Notes: generated from the letters alone by a model not told the origin. A stretch of DNA of 64,000 bases from Argyresthia goedartella (GCA_949825045.1 OX463806.1:42432208-42496207), one strand, 5' to 3'; positions 21,727-33,074 are shown, numbered from the stretch's first letter. Translations and numbers: made by a program.

Positions 21727-22275
21727 ATTTTTTTTTTTTTTTTTTTATTTATTTATTCAGGGGTTACAAACAGGACAAGTTACATTACAAAAACAAACAA
21801 AGGATAAATATACAGTTAATTAAAATCTAACTTATCCCTTAGGGTATCCCACTTATGGCTTAAATGATTTGGGAAGAATTAGCTCCGAATGAGCAACAAC
21901 TAAAGTACTTAGGTGCTAAGAATATACATTCTTACTAAAATTAAAAACCAAAATATGAGAGAAAAATGTGCATTGTTTACAATCAGGGTACATCTATTGC
22001 ACAAACGTGCATGAAATTACCACACCACAGTCAAGGATGATTATCCTCGAGTTTTTTGAACAACAGCTTGCGTATGGAGTGCTTAAACCGATTGACAGAT
22101 GAATCAAACAAGTCGACCTCTGCAAAGTTTTTGTCGTGGTATGCACAGAGTCGACCTATTGGCGCCCTTTTACCAGCATTGGTGCGAGCGGCTTTCACGT
22201 GGAAGAGCCGCTTGTGCCGCGGAGCTCTGAGCGGGACATGGTACCTTGCGATGTGATTGGTCAATTTAGATTTTG
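21727..22275 (-). pseudogene. LINE 3' end with C-terminal coding fragment
   Basis: On the minus strand a 77-codon frame (22031-22264) contains YHVPLRAPRHKRLFHVKAAR and FDSSVNRFKHSIRKLL. This is the arrangement at the end of several insect LINE polyproteins. It is followed by about 300 bp of untranslated sequence and an AAATAAATAAATAAAAAA tail (plus-strand T-run 21727-21746). The 5' part is missing. Confidence 0.65.
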
Positions 22276-22324
22276 AATGGTATTGTGACTAATATCAGAA
22301 ATATATACTACTCGTAAATTAATA

Positions 22325-22585
22325 AAATAAAAATAATAATACTAAATATTGAGGACAATCTTACACAAAATTTAACTAGGCCCAAAGAAAGCTCAATAAG
22401 GCTTGTGTTATAGACGAAGTTTATTTTAATAATGGCAAATATTTATGTAAATACATAGAAAACATCCAAGACTAAGAAAAAAATATTTGTCATCACACAA
22501 ACATTTTCCCCTCGCCAGGATTCGAACCCAGGACCGTCAGCTTCTAGGCAGGCTCACTACGCGCTAGGCTAAACCGGTCGTCAAA
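22325..22585 (-). mobile_element. tRNA-derived SINE, family C, copy 2
   Basis: Same landmarks as the 6.2-kb copy: GAGGACAATCTTACACAAAAT, CAATAAGGCTTGTGTTATAGACG, AACATCCAAGACTAAG, then the tRNA-like head with GGATTCGAACCC. This copy keeps the full head to GGTCGTC. Confidence 0.82.
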
Positions 22586-23032
22586 TTAGTCTGGTAATGG
22601 ACCCATGCCTTTTGCAGATGTAAATCTTGAAACTCTATTAAATCCCTGATATTTGCCGCGCTTTACATTTTATCTATTCTGCAGAATTATCTTGTCAATG
22701 CTTAGGTTCTATAAATGTTCCATTTGTTTGTGTAAAACCGTGGGTGTATTATAAACGATTCTCAGGGCCGGTGTTCTTCGAATTGCCTTTGTAGATAGTT
22801 GGCGATTTACTATCGATAGAAAGATATTCATGGAAGCCGTATTGAATAACTGGCTATAAGTGTACAACGCTGTACTCCTACCGCCTCGTGTGGTCAAAGG
22901 GATATGGTAAAATCAGGGACTTGGCCAAATCCCTAAGGGATTTTTTACATTTCTCTAAAGAGATCTACGACAAAACAAAGTTTGTATGTATTTGCTGGTC
23001 TAAAATGAGTGCCAAATAAGCATCCGATACGG
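22586..23032. other. Intergenic, nothing identified
   Basis: No firm gene or repeat signal. Confidence 0.4.
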
Positions 23033-23439
23033 TTTTTAGGGTTCCGTACCCGAAGGGTTCCAAACGGGACCCTATTACTAAGACTTCGCTGTCCGTCCGT
23101 CCGTCCGTCCGTCTGTCACCAGGCTGTATCTCAAGAACCTGGCTAGCTAGAGAGTTGAAATTTTCACAGATTATGTATTTATGTTGCCGCTATAACAACA
23201 AATACTAAAAAACAGGATAAAATAAATATTTAAGGGGGCTCCCATACAACAATACCACATACAAACTTATGGATGCACCTGGTTACGTACATGGAGTGTG
23301 AAAGTAACCGCACCAATAACTTTGTAAACAATATTTTGCTGTGTAAAATCCAAACTATTCACTCCACACCATCGCTTCCATTGAACGGTGGTACGGAACC
23401 CTTCGTGCGCGATTTAGACTCGCACTTGACCGGTTTTTT
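23033..23439 (+). repeat. GGTTCCGTA-type repeat, full copy
   Basis: A full 407-bp copy from TTTTTAGGGTTCCGTACCCG to CGCACTTGACCGGTTTTTT, with (GTCC)n near 23092-23110 and TCTGTCACCAGGCTGTATCTC. It is very close to the copy at 29912-30330, including the short frame at 23273-23482 that both share. That frame is a by-product of the repeat and no gene. Confidence 0.88.
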
Positions 23440-23639
23440 GAAATTAGCATCGCCTCGCTCGGCTCCAGGTAGTAGTTCATAAAGAGAGTGACTTATAGCA
23501 AACCATTTGGCTCTAAATTCTAGAATGAACTAGGCGTGATGAAGAAGGGGGCAGAGCAAGCAACACACGAGAACTGACAGTATTGATTACATTTCACTGA
23601 AATCGTATATGGATTTGGTCCGTCCCAATCCCAAGATCC

Positions 23640-23785
23640 GTTTAGGGGTATGTATATTAAAAGCATGGCAAGCTAATAAGACTGTCAACATTGCCCGATA
23701 TCATTTAATTTTGCAGAAATATCTTGTTAGAGATAAGCTTGCCTTTGTACATATATTTTATATAAGCCTGTAATGTGATTTTTCA
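23640..23785 (+). mobile_element. CR1-like LINE 3' untranslated fragment
   Basis: TTGTTAGAGATAAGCTTGCCTTTGTACATATA resembles the 3' untranslated sequence of the CR1-like element at 38.35-38.48 kb (minus) and 38.94-39.06 kb (plus). Confidence 0.5.
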
Positions 23786-23802
23786 TGTGCTATATACGAA
23801 AT

Positions 23803-24068
23803 CATAGTGGGTTCCAACATTGCTTCTCCTGCAGGAGGTGCGGGTTCGAATCCCGTTTCTGACCATGAGATGAATTTATCTTAAGTATATTATTATACAG
23901 ACGTTCTAACGATGATGGAAGACATCGTGAGGAAAAAAATCATTACACCATAACTGCGGCGACGGGCAAGCCCCCTTTCACGCAAAATAGAGTATTCAAT
24001 AACTGGCTAAAAGTGGGCACAATTGTGACGCTGCCACCCCATTTTGGAAAAGCTCATGATATGGAAGT
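23803..24068 (+). mobile_element. tRNA-derived SINE, family B, copy 3
   Basis: B-box GGTTCGAATCC near 23842, GACCATGAGATGAA, CAGACGTTCTAACGATGATGG, GGCGACGGGCAAGCCCCC, then TATTCAATAACTGGCTAAAAGTGGGCACAATTG. The 3' part is close to that of the 24.95-kb copy. Confidence 0.8.
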
Positions 24069-24127
24069 ATCCATTAGTGAACACGGTATTGTGCGTCAAA
24101 TCTTAACCGTAACCAGGGCATATTATT

Positions 24128-24225
24128 TAAACTCGTTTTTGGGTTCCGAAAGGAAAAATGGAACACATATTCTTATAGGATCACTTTGTTGTTCGTCTGT
24201 ACGTTTGTCCGTCATTGTCTGAAAA
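24128..24225 (+). repeat. GGTTCCGTA-type repeat, degenerate fragment
   Basis: GGGTTCCGAAAGGAAAAATGGAACAC followed by TATAGGATCACTTTGTTGTTCGTCTG resembles the AACAAAGTGACCCTATAAGGG end at 20310-20350 in opposite orientation. Confidence 0.55.
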
Positions 24226-24529
24226 TTTGTTTTATTAATAATGACATTTACTAAGTAGGTATATGTACCTGAATATCGACAGTAATATATTTTTTTCTCT
24301 GAAATTCACTTGATCCAATACAACAGGAACGCGTGGACGTACAAAAGTTAAATTAATATCTGGTATATTTATAGGTCAAAGCAATCAAATGATAGGGCCG
24401 GTTATGCCACAAAGGAGAATGGGCAATATTTGCCCCAATTTCTGCCACTAACAAATCCTAACCTGAATAGAAATTTTCACGGTCACTAAAAAGTGTTGAA
24501 AAAGTCCTTATGAATATTACTAATAGCGC
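24226..24529. other. Intergenic, nothing identified
   Basis: No recognisable feature. Confidence 0.4.
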
Positions 24530-24705
24530 AATTAGAGGCGATGCTGATGGAGTGCCTAATGGCTCTAAACTTTTAATCCTGTAGTCTGAGACAAGGAAGA
24601 GCCTGAAACCAATTCCACATAGAAACGGTCACCCATCCAGCTACCATCTCGGGCAGATGTTGCTAAGCACGCATGATCAATTCCAATGAGCGAGTACCAC
24701 TAGGC
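24530..24705 (-). mobile_element. 5S-rRNA-like SINE or 5S pseudogene
   Basis: The minus strand from about 24705 to 24616 resembles the second half of 5S rRNA: TTAGCAACATCTGCCCGAG, then GGTAGCTGGATGGGTGACCG. The 5S form is roughly TTAAGCAACATCGGGC ... TACTTGGATGGGTGACCG. It continues into a non-5S body to about 24530. A 5S-derived head on an unrelated body is the SINE3 layout. It is too diverged and incomplete for a functional 5S gene. Confidence 0.65.
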
Positions 24706-24947
24706 AACTAATGCTATTATACACAATATCACTATAATCTAATTGTCCGAACCACGAAATTTCAGTGCAACGACGGACCACATCACATCAAATTAAAGTA
24801 TCTATCTTCTAAAAAAAAAGTCATTCATAGGTACATTGTAAAATTATTTTAATTGAAGATTGATAACCTTTCATCTGTCCTGCCTGTTGTCCGACGATCA
24901 CTTCATAACAATATGATTTATTAAAAAAAAAAGTTATGACTATTGAG

Positions 24948-25205
24948 GACCTCCGTGGTCCAGAGGTTTCATACTCGCTTCTCATGCACGAGACACAGGG
25001 TCGCTCCAAGTGCTGACCATGTCCCAATGACATAAGTATGAATTTTATCTCAAATATATATGGACGCTCTAACGGTGATGGAAAACTCCTTAGCTTCGGC
25101 GATGGGCTAGCCCCCTGTCGCGCAAAATGAGCTATTGAATAACTGGCTATACGTGGGCACAATTGCGCCTCTGTCACCCCTTATGGGAAATCGCATGACG
25201 CTATA
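24948..25205 (+). mobile_element. tRNA-derived SINE, family B, copy 4
   Basis: Head with CCGTGGTCCAGAGGTTTC (A-box region) and a decayed B-box, then GGACGCTCTAACGGTGATGG, GGCGATGGGCTAGCCCCC, TTGAATAACTGGCTATACGTGG and CACCCCTTATGGGAAATCGCATGACGC. Confidence 0.8.
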
Positions 25206-27100
25206 TTTGTGTGTAAAAATATTGACTAGCTATTATATATCACAGCTATAATTATTATTATAGATTTATGAAAATATCCATAGTAAGAGAATGCCATCGC
25301 AATGAAGTGAAGACCTTTACTGAAGAGTGGGGTGCAGGATGCTGGATAGAAAGATTTTTTTCGTACAATGGACCCTGCAAAGATTTTTCATGTGTTCAAA
25401 ATCTCCATATCAAATCAATACCAATATCTAATGTTTGCTGGTTCGAGGTTCCACGAAACTATTCTATCGTAGTGTGGGGTACGAGGTAATATTTAATGTG
25501 CTTCAATAAATGTTACATGTTGTGTTGCAGTATCTAAACTTTTGCTGTAATCATCCACTTGTAAATCAAAACTAGATTCATTTAAGTGGTCTTGTCATTT
25601 CATGGAATTTTGTAAGGACAAAGAGGCCCTTACATATTGTCGCTCTAGTAAGGGTTTAGGTATTGTGTCCACCAGCAAACTGCAACTAACTCGTATCTAT
25701 TAAAATACATAAAATACCTTCCTACCTACTAAAATTATTTTCAGAGTTTATGAAACTTACGTTGCAATAACGACAATTAATATAATAACTAATAGAAAGT
25801 GCAGTTTTGCAAGGGCGAGCGAAAAGAGGTGTCTCAAATCGGTATGTTTGCATTACGAAGATTCGCAGGCACTATAGTAGCTACAATGATTTACAGTCAC
25901 ACACAGTTCATACAATTTGTTACATATTTTATTTTTTATTTTATTTAGAAGATAAGATTTCAATGATATAACTTGGAGTGGAAACTAGACATCAACTTAA
26001 ATAGCTATGTCAAAGCTCAAACCTATTGTTGAAATAAATAGTTTCTTCATAAAGATGGGTGGTTTCGCTTCGCTCGCCCTAATAAACTGGTTTTGATAAA
26101 ACAAAACTCACGTATAGGTAAATCAGGTTGAACTATATCAATAACTACAACATAATAGTTGGTTGCCTACAATTTTTGGCCACTTATTTTGGCCCGAGTA
26201 TTCCCACTATACACATGTGTTATTTGTGTACCTTCTTATATCATCACATCAATCAGCAAATACCATAGATAGATAACTTATACCTACACACACATGGTTA
26301 TTTATTTCGTTTTAACTTACCTACCTTTGTAGGTATTTTTGGTGGAGTAATTACCTATTCGTATCTTCAACCTACTTGACACCAAATGATGACTCTGTGG
26401 TGTTTAAAGTATTATCTACTCCTAGACCAAAACTTTTTGAACAACATTTTGAACTGTTTTTGTGTGTTTGTACCTATTAATATTTAAATCACCTAAATAG
26501 GTACAACTTAAAATTATAATTTTACATTATTCTTTACATAGGTATGGTCTACACACAAAACATCAAATTCTTCGGATTTCCTGATTTTACTATCATCTTC
26601 ATCACTATGTTTAACGTACACCTATGATATCATTTGAATTTTAATGGCGAAAAATTCATCACTTTTATTATTGTTTAGGTGTAAACCTATGTCGTAATAG
26701 ATGTTTAATATGGCCTCAGTATAACTAAAGATTATTTTTGTTAGCACCTATGCTAACTTATTATTAAAAAAGTTTTCGTATTCTAAGGTCCATCAAATAA
26801 ATCTTTGCTCAGCGGTCACATAATTGCTTTACCATTCGCAAACTTATAATAATGTCTGCGTTAAACAACGCACTGCCCTAAATTGACATTAACTTCCGCC
26901 GCGATACGCCGCCGGTCGGTCACGATATAAAATGATTGTATTTTTAAAATTTCGCTATCGTTTCCAATGTAGGTAAGCTATTCAAACTTAGACACATGTT
27001 TTAAGATCCAAAATTTGCATAACCACAACACTACGAGAGCAAGTTCGAACTTCAAAAAAAGTTATTTTGAAGGCTGCGCCTTAACCTGTCCGCTAAAGTA
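25206..27100. other. 1.9 kb AT-rich, no gene supported
   Basis: A 73-codon frame at 25268-25489 has no recognisable domain or flanking support. The rest is AT-rich unique-looking sequence. If the exon at 27.15 kb is real, this is the start of its first intron. Confidence 0.45.
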
Positions 27101-27147
27101 TGCAATGCGACGCCGGCTCATGGTGAATTCGCTAGATGTGTGAGCGT

Positions 27148-27153
27148 ACTAAC
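27148..27153 (-). other. Splice donor GTTAGT
   Basis: The minus strand reads CAG|GTTAGT directly after the signal-peptide codons. It agrees with the insect donor consensus except at one intron position. Confidence 0.5.
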
Positions 27154-27207
27154 CTGGAGGTGCAGACAGGCGACGACGAGGAGCGGCAGGGCTCGCAGGG
27201 CCCTCAT
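27154..27207 (-). CDS. Candidate first coding exon: signal peptide
   Basis: On the minus strand an ATG at 27207 opens MRALRALPLLVVACLHLQ: two arginines, then a hydrophobic core, as in a secretory signal peptide. Exactly 18 codons later comes CAG|GTTAGT, a good splice donor, giving a phase-0 junction. The ATG has G at -3. The flanks are clearly richer in GC and CpG than the surroundings, as for a promoter-exon 1 island. An in-frame upstream ATG (27336) exists, but its leader would bury the signal peptide, so 27207 is preferred. The protein's remainder would lie on later exons beyond a long intron at lower coordinates; none was recognised. Secreted or membrane-protein identity is inferred from the leader alone. 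Confidence 0.5.
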
Positions 27208-27360
27208 GTCGGTTGAAGAGAGTTGTATGAAGTGCAGTGTAAAGTTCGCTGGAGCTGCTAAGCGGCGGCGACCGCGCGGCTCGACTGACGGCACGCGTGT
27301 GCCTTTGCTTGCAGGCGATGCGAGCGGACGACACACTAACTTTTTTAAACTTCAGCAAAC
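27208..27360 (-). promoter_or_regulatory. Candidate 5' UTR and core promoter, CpG-rich
   Basis: A GC/CpG-rich leader upstream of the candidate exon. TCAGTC at 27288-27283 (minus strand) fits the arthropod initiator consensus and would put the cap site about 80 nt before the ATG. No TATA box was found upstream. The start site is only a proposal. Confidence 0.35.
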
Positions 27361-28189
27361 TGCAAGAGGACGCATCGCCAGACCTTTTTTTGTTTCACGC
27401 TTAAACAAGTTACTTCATCACTTCGAGCTAAGAGTCCTTAGCTGAGTAGCCTTCATGTGTATGAAGTAAGAATTCGATAGCTTTTTGAAGTGTGAAGTCG
27501 CAATCCGAATTGCATCTCTCAACATTCCAGCCGGCTACCCAGCTCACAGATAAAGGAGTCATCAAAAGTAAAAAGGACGCGGCAGCTTTGTGTGGTTTTC
27601 GTCACTGCTCCACTTCGTACGGGAAACGCAGCCGCAACCTTAATTCCTGAAAGATAAAACCGAGTGTTTCATAAAAGACGATAAAATGTTTTCCTGTAGG
27701 TGGGTGTGTGTGTGTGTGAGTAGGCTGCAGTTGTGTTATGAGAGCAGGGAGCCTGTTCCTATCATATATGAACGACCGCGCAAAATGTAGAGCTGGTAGA
27801 CAATTCAGTTTCGCTTAGTGATAGGGGGGTCGCTGTCAAATTCAAAATCTTGGGTTCACCAAAAATGGAAAACAATTGCTAATCGTAAAAGAAAATTGGA
27901 GATTGATCCAATCAAAGGTTTTACTCGTGCAACCAATGATTGAAACCTTTGATGTACTACTACTACTATACTAACGATAAATTAGCATTTAGCAAATAGA
28001 AGCATTAGATAATAAATTAGCAGCTGGTTCGGCCTCACATGGGGTGCCCAATGTAGCGACTAGTTCACACAATCATTATAATGGTTAGCCAATTTAAGTC
28101 TACACTGCTTGGTTGCTGGATTTAATCCAACTAGCAAACCTGTTGCATGTTAGACAAAGAGAGATAATTTTGCTAACATAGCATAACAT
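27361..28189. other. Upstream flank of candidate exon
   Basis: Moderately GC-rich to about 27.65 kb, then AT-rich. A (GT)n run is near 27703-27718. No gene on the plus strand is supported. Confidence 0.4.
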
Positions 28190-28416
28190 AGCGTCAAGCC
28201 ATTTCTCGTACGGGGTGGCAGGAGCACATTTGTGCCTCACGTATATATATGGATATGTGGAGATTTCCACGCGTTTCCATCACGGTTAGAATATCCATAT
28301 TATGTATTTGTTGCCTGTGCCCAAGATAAATTGCTTAAATCATAATTACTGGTTCGACGCCGGATTCGAACTCGCAACTCCAGCGTGAGAAGCGAGCGTG
28401 AAACCACACGATGGGT
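28190..28416 (-). mobile_element. tRNA-derived SINE, family B, copy 5
   Basis: The minus strand has a tRNA-like head (GTGGTTTCACGCTCGCTTCTC), B-box GAGTTCGAATCCGGCG, then CTAACCGTGATGGAAACGCGTGG, and near the end GTACGAGAAATGGCTTGACGC. It represents the same family read from the other strand. Confidence 0.75.
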
Positions 28417-28814
28417 TTGATTTGAAGGTTAGAATTTTACAAAACTCGCGGTCCACCATATGTGCAAATGTTGTTTATGGGAACTCTATTGATTTTTCAT
28501 GGCATCGCAGCAGAGACACGTGATGCTGTCCTGTCAACATCGTAGAGTTACCGACCTACTAGCTTACAATCGTAGTGTCTATAACAAATTGAATAAGCAA
28601 GCACTTATCGTACAGTGATAAACGAAGTTAACTGCGCTGTTATGCAAACTATTTTAGTATGTAGCCCAACTAATAACATTTCTTACTTGTACCCTATAGG
28701 TATATTCATTTAGGTTGGTGTTCAGATGACAGCGCAATTTTGAAATCTTGTTACTGTCCATGTCAAATTTAAAGGCCATTTTTATTGAGGTAGTCTATGT
28801 TGTAGTCAGACTGG

Positions 28815-28987
28815 CTCCCAGAAAATGCAAAGAGAAAGCGTGGCCGACCCAGGAAGAGTTGGAGTGATGAGTTGGGTCTATGGGACAAGGAGTGGAGGGA
28901 GACCGCTCAGGATCGGATAGAGTGGAAGAGGGGGAGAGAGGCCTTTGCCCAGCAGTGGGACATGGTGGGCTCGTAATAATAATAATG
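28815..28987 (+). pseudogene. RTE-type LINE, C-terminal end and tail
   Basis: One frame reads KRGRPRKSWSDELGL, then KEWRETAQDRIEWK and EAFAQQWDMVG. This is the characteristic end of RTE-clade polyproteins, followed by GCTCG and a (TAA)n tail at 28974-28987. Only the last 50 or so codons remain; the 5' truncation is typical. Confidence 0.82.
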
Positions 28988-29529
28988 TTGATAGTTACAG
29001 GTACACTGAAAAATGAAGGTTGAAGACCTTTTTCTTTAAACTATTATTTCATTTATCACAATCAAATCAAATGCATTTATACCATCATCACAAAAATCCC
29101 TTAAGGGATCTTCGTTCATCGCAGGTTACTACGACTTCTACGATAAAATCTTCAATATCTTTTTTATTCCTATATCATTTGATATAGGATAAGAATGAGA
29201 CAGCCTCAAAATAAATTTACATCAATATGTATTGAAATGGATAATATATTTTTGCTGTTCAATGTCATAATTTTCTAGTAATTTTGTAGCTAGTTCTAGT
29301 GCTTGAAAATTAATTATCGGATTGGAATATTTCATAGGGACGAAGAGGCAGCTAATCCCATTATAAATACACTAGTACAGATCGAAAGATCGAAATCGAT
29401 AAACAGGGTCGATCCGGAACTGCGCAGCACTATGACAGGGCCTTTGCGGGTGTGCGGGAGGTGTGCGGGATGTCACACCCTCCGCGATTTCCCCTTTCTC
29501 CTCTGGCCATCAATCCTGACATGGGCATA
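28988..29529. other. Intergenic, nothing firm
   Basis: A local direct repeat GTGTGCGGGA near 29450 is the only structure. A 75-codon frame at 29303-29530 has no recognisable domain. Confidence 0.4.
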
Positions 29530-29911
29530 GGTATGGTATATTTTGTAGCGACAGCAAATAACAAAAAAACTGCTACAAGTAATAAAATTAAAATAATTCT
29601 TGGCGTTGACTAACTATTTGAAGTAAAGTTTCTTCTTTAGCATGTGATTCGAAAACCGAAAATATGGGGCAGAATGAGGTATGACACACCAAGGGCTAAA
29701 GTTGGCTTATTTTTTGCCGGTCATCAACCAAATCGAGAAATATCGATCCTAGACTATGTAACAAACCAAATTTTGTATGAATGTGAAACACAGTGCGAAT
29801 ATTTAATAAACTTGAAGTCCACATTTTCTTTCGACTCCTGAACCTATGGGGATAAGGGTGACATACTTTAAACCAAAGATATTGGTTTCATGCGTAGGTT
29901 CATCAATCACC
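29530..29911 (+). repeat. Diverged direct duplicate, unit 1
   Basis: Shares an ordered series of phrases with 30735-31182: TAGCGACAG-AAA, CTGC-A, a TTTTTTCGGCC/TTTTTGCCGG block, ATCGATCCTAGACTA-GTAACAAA, GGGTGAC-TACT, and TTCATCAATCA-CTTTTTAG. Each unit runs directly into a GGTTCCGTA-type repeat. Confidence 0.7.
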
Positions 29912-30330
29912 TTTTTAGGGTTCCGTACCCGAAGGGTTCCAAACGGGACCCTATTACTAAGACTCCGACGTCCGTCCGTCCGTCCTTCCGTCCGTCTGTC
30001 ACCAGGCTGTATCTCAAGAACCTAGCTAGCTAGAGAGTTGAAATTTTCACAGATTATGTATTTCTGTTGCCGCTATAACAACAAATACTAAAAAACAGGA
30101 TAAAAGAAATATTTAAGGGGGCTCCCATACAACAATTCTTTCAATACCACATACAAACTTATGGATGCACCTGGTTACGTACATGGAGTGTGAAAGTAAC
30201 CGCACCAATAACTTTGTAAACAATATTTTGCTGTGTAAAATCCAAACTATTCACACCACACCATCGCTTCCATTGAACGGTGGTACGGAACCCTTCGTGC
30301 GCGATTTAGACTCGCACTTGACCGGTTTTT
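29912..30330 (+). repeat. GGTTCCGTA-type repeat, full copy
   Basis: A close relative of 23033-23439, with a few substitutions, one changed GTCC unit, and a 9-bp TTCTTTCAA block absent from the other copy. Confidence 0.88.
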
Positions 30331-30734
30331 ATTTGATAACCGTACAGAGCTCCTAAAGAGTAAATGGACGAAATCGCAACTTTATCTAGGACTTTGGTAA
30401 ACCTGCAGCTCTTTTATCTATACTTTGCCAATAATCCGGATCGCAATAAAATTGTCATTTTGAAGAATAGTAGACGCCTTCAGAGCACATTTTGATTGCG
30501 AATGCAGTATTTGTAGGATTTGAATGAACAAAATAGCTAATTTGACAGTTGTCATTTCAAAATGTCAATCAAATTCCGAATTACAATACCTGTCAGAAAC
30601 GGAGAATCGAGGTACTGTTTCCCAGATCTGTACGCCAATAATGCAAATTTGGTAGGTGTAGCTGTATTTTTTTAGGTTGATGTGAAGTTTACAGCTACCG
30701 CTACTTGTCTTGAATTTTGAAATCGATTTTCTAT

Positions 30735-31182
30735 TTAGTAGCGACAGAAAACACAATATAAAACTGCAATAAGACAAAAAAAAAACATCGATATCGACAA
30801 ACTTTTGAAGTAGATTTGATCGATCTAGATCGATCGATCGATCGATCCAGAAACGATCATTTGTCGTGATTTGTAAATCGAAAATAGAACGTTACTAGCA
30901 AATCAATGGCTAAAAATTATGCCTTTATTTTTTCGGCCATCAACCACAATTAATTAACATCGATCCTAGACTACGTAACAAACAAAACAAACAAAAACAA
31001 TATGACAAACATGTATAACCCGAAACTCAGTGCAACTTATACATTAAGTTCTAAATTATTTCGACTTATTTTCAGCATGGGGTTAGGGGTGACTTACTCT
31101 AAAATTAAAGATACACTGGTCTCATGTGTGGATATTTTTGTTGCAAACTAGTGTAATTCATTTATACGTTCATCAATCAACT
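30735..31182 (+). repeat. Diverged direct duplicate, unit 2
   Basis: Partner of 29530-29911; see the shared phrases there. It contains a simple (GATC)n-like run at 30822-30847. Confidence 0.7.
30822..30847. repeat. (GATC/ATCG)n simple repeat
   Basis: GATCTAGATCGATCGATCGATCGATCC. A short self-complementary run, with GATC sites close together. Confidence 0.85.
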
Positions 31183-31300
31183 TTTTAGAGTTCCGTACCT
31201 CAAAAGGAGGAACCCTTGTAGGATTACCCGCGCGTCCGTCCGTCCGTCCGTCCGTTCGTTTGCCTCATGTACTTTTCTCAGGAACTTTAACTTTAGTCTT
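31183..31300 (+). repeat. GGTTCCGTA-type repeat, 5' part of another subfamily
   Basis: TTTTTAGAGTTCCGTACCTC, GGAGGAACCC, and a (GTCC)n run at about 31233-31254. The 3' half does not follow. Confidence 0.7.
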
Positions 31301-32687
31301 GATTTTTTTTTGCAAAAATAGTTGTCCTGATAATCGCAACATCATTCGAGTCCAATATAAAAAAATACTGCCTATAAAGAAGTGGAGGGAGTAAATGACA
31401 AAAAATAACACCGTAATAAGTCATGTAGGGTTTCGTTGAACATTGTGCGAATCCTTTCACATCAATATAGGCTAATATAGCTTTACATGTTAATAAATGA
31501 TGACAAAATTTGCAGACTACTACGTGTGTTTTTAAATGATTTTTTTGTTTGTCTTATAGAACATGCAGTCCACAAATAATATGTCACTGTCGATATAATT
31601 TGTTTTCTAAAGCATTTTCTGTCAAGGTCTACGAGTAGTCTAGTACATATGTAGTCCCTGAATCAAGGATTCTAAAAACTTGCTAGATCTCAGGTACGGA
31701 ATAATCTAGCTAGGCCGACCTATATACAAAATTGGTAAAACTGCCCGGCCGAGCCATTTCCGTTTATTCCTTACCTACATAGAATTTGGCAGGAAATGCT
31801 AGAAAATAAATAATGGCAACATAAGAAACATATTAGCGGACTACTGCATGTTCCAATAGACGAACCAAAGTATTCTAGCATTTCCCGCCTAGTGTAGCAT
31901 AAAAAACGCGAATGGAAAAAAAATACATGAAAATATTATTTCGGAAAACTTATCTATACACTCTACCCAAGGCCGTTTTGAATATCCTTAGTAGGACTTT
32001 GGAACCAGTTTTATTTCCCTCTCAGTCCGCGAACCCTGTGGTAACAGTCATGTCGGCGGCACTCTGAACCAAGTTCCATGACCTCCTCTCCTGCGCTTAT
32101 CAAAACCAACAACCACTAACACAAAAAGGTCTTAAGTCACACTAATATGAAAGTAACTTTGGTATTTATAGTGCACCGCTCAAAGACTGCGGTGTACGTA
32201 GCTAACTACAGAACTTGGCGCGATGTATTGCCAATATTTGCTTAGCTCACACCGATTAATATTATTATTTTAAGTATTTTTATTACATACTGATATATCT
32301 GTGTTCTTTGTAGGGGTGCTTGGCGAACATAATTTCATCAATAATTCATATTGGAATATGGCCTATTAGTAAAAGATTAGGGAGATCCGCTTCCTACTCG
32401 TGGACCCGTTGATAGACCCACTGGTGGGTTCACGGCGACTTTATAATATTACCAGTAGAGCCCACTGACTGCAAAAACTTTGCCAGTGGTGCCATGGGGA
32501 AAAATAAATTCACCGTGGACCAACTATGGAGTAGTCGGATCAAACGCCACCTGTGATTCTGCTTTCATTGTCTAAAAGCGAATTTAAAGTGAAAAAAACG
32601 GTCCAGTACAATATTAGTACCCGCACAGGAAGGGTTCCGCCTATGATACCGTCTAGCTGGCAGTAGACCCTAATGGCCGAGATTCAG
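31301..32687. other. 1.4 kb, nothing identified
   Basis: No coding or repeat signal was recognised on either strand. Confidence 0.4.
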
Positions 32688-32870
32688 ATTTTTTTATTTA
32701 ATATAAATAAATAAATTACCTATCTTATTCAACGTCATAATCATACTTACTTATAACTACAAGTAAATTTTTTTATGTAAAAAAAGACTACACCGTTTCG
32801 GAAGGTGGCCCTCGGGGATAAGAAGAAACGGCAAGAAACTCCCCCATACCTTTGTTTTTAAAAACTGACT

Positions 32871-33074
32871 TTACAACAGGTACTGGTTACGGTCTGAAGA
32901 AATTCGCCGGCGAGTGATAGTCTTGATCCATCGCCCCTCGTCGAATTTAGATCCCTTAATACTATAATAGGACTTTCTTATCAGCTCATTTTTAACATTG
33001 TTTTTGAACCTCTTTTCAGGAAGTGTCAATGATTCTTGTGGTATTTTATTGTAGAAGCGAATAAAGTGCCCCAT
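32871..33074 (-). pseudogene. J2 LINE C-terminal fragment
   Basis: 68 codons with GHFIRFYNKIPQESLTLP, the usual C-terminal YNKIP pattern of Jockey-type polyproteins, followed by the 3' untranslated region. It is separated from the preceding piece by stops. Confidence 0.75.

Noticed and set aside
21727..21746. T-run as a transcription terminator
   Set aside because: It is the complement of the poly(A)-type tail of a minus-strand LINE.
23273..23482. Short frame shared by the 23.3 and 30.2 kb copies
   Set aside because: The similarity is due to the repeat; there is no sign of codon-level constraint.
25268..25489. 73-codon frame as a gene
   Set aside because: No domain, splice or promoter support; the length is expected by chance in AT-rich DNA.
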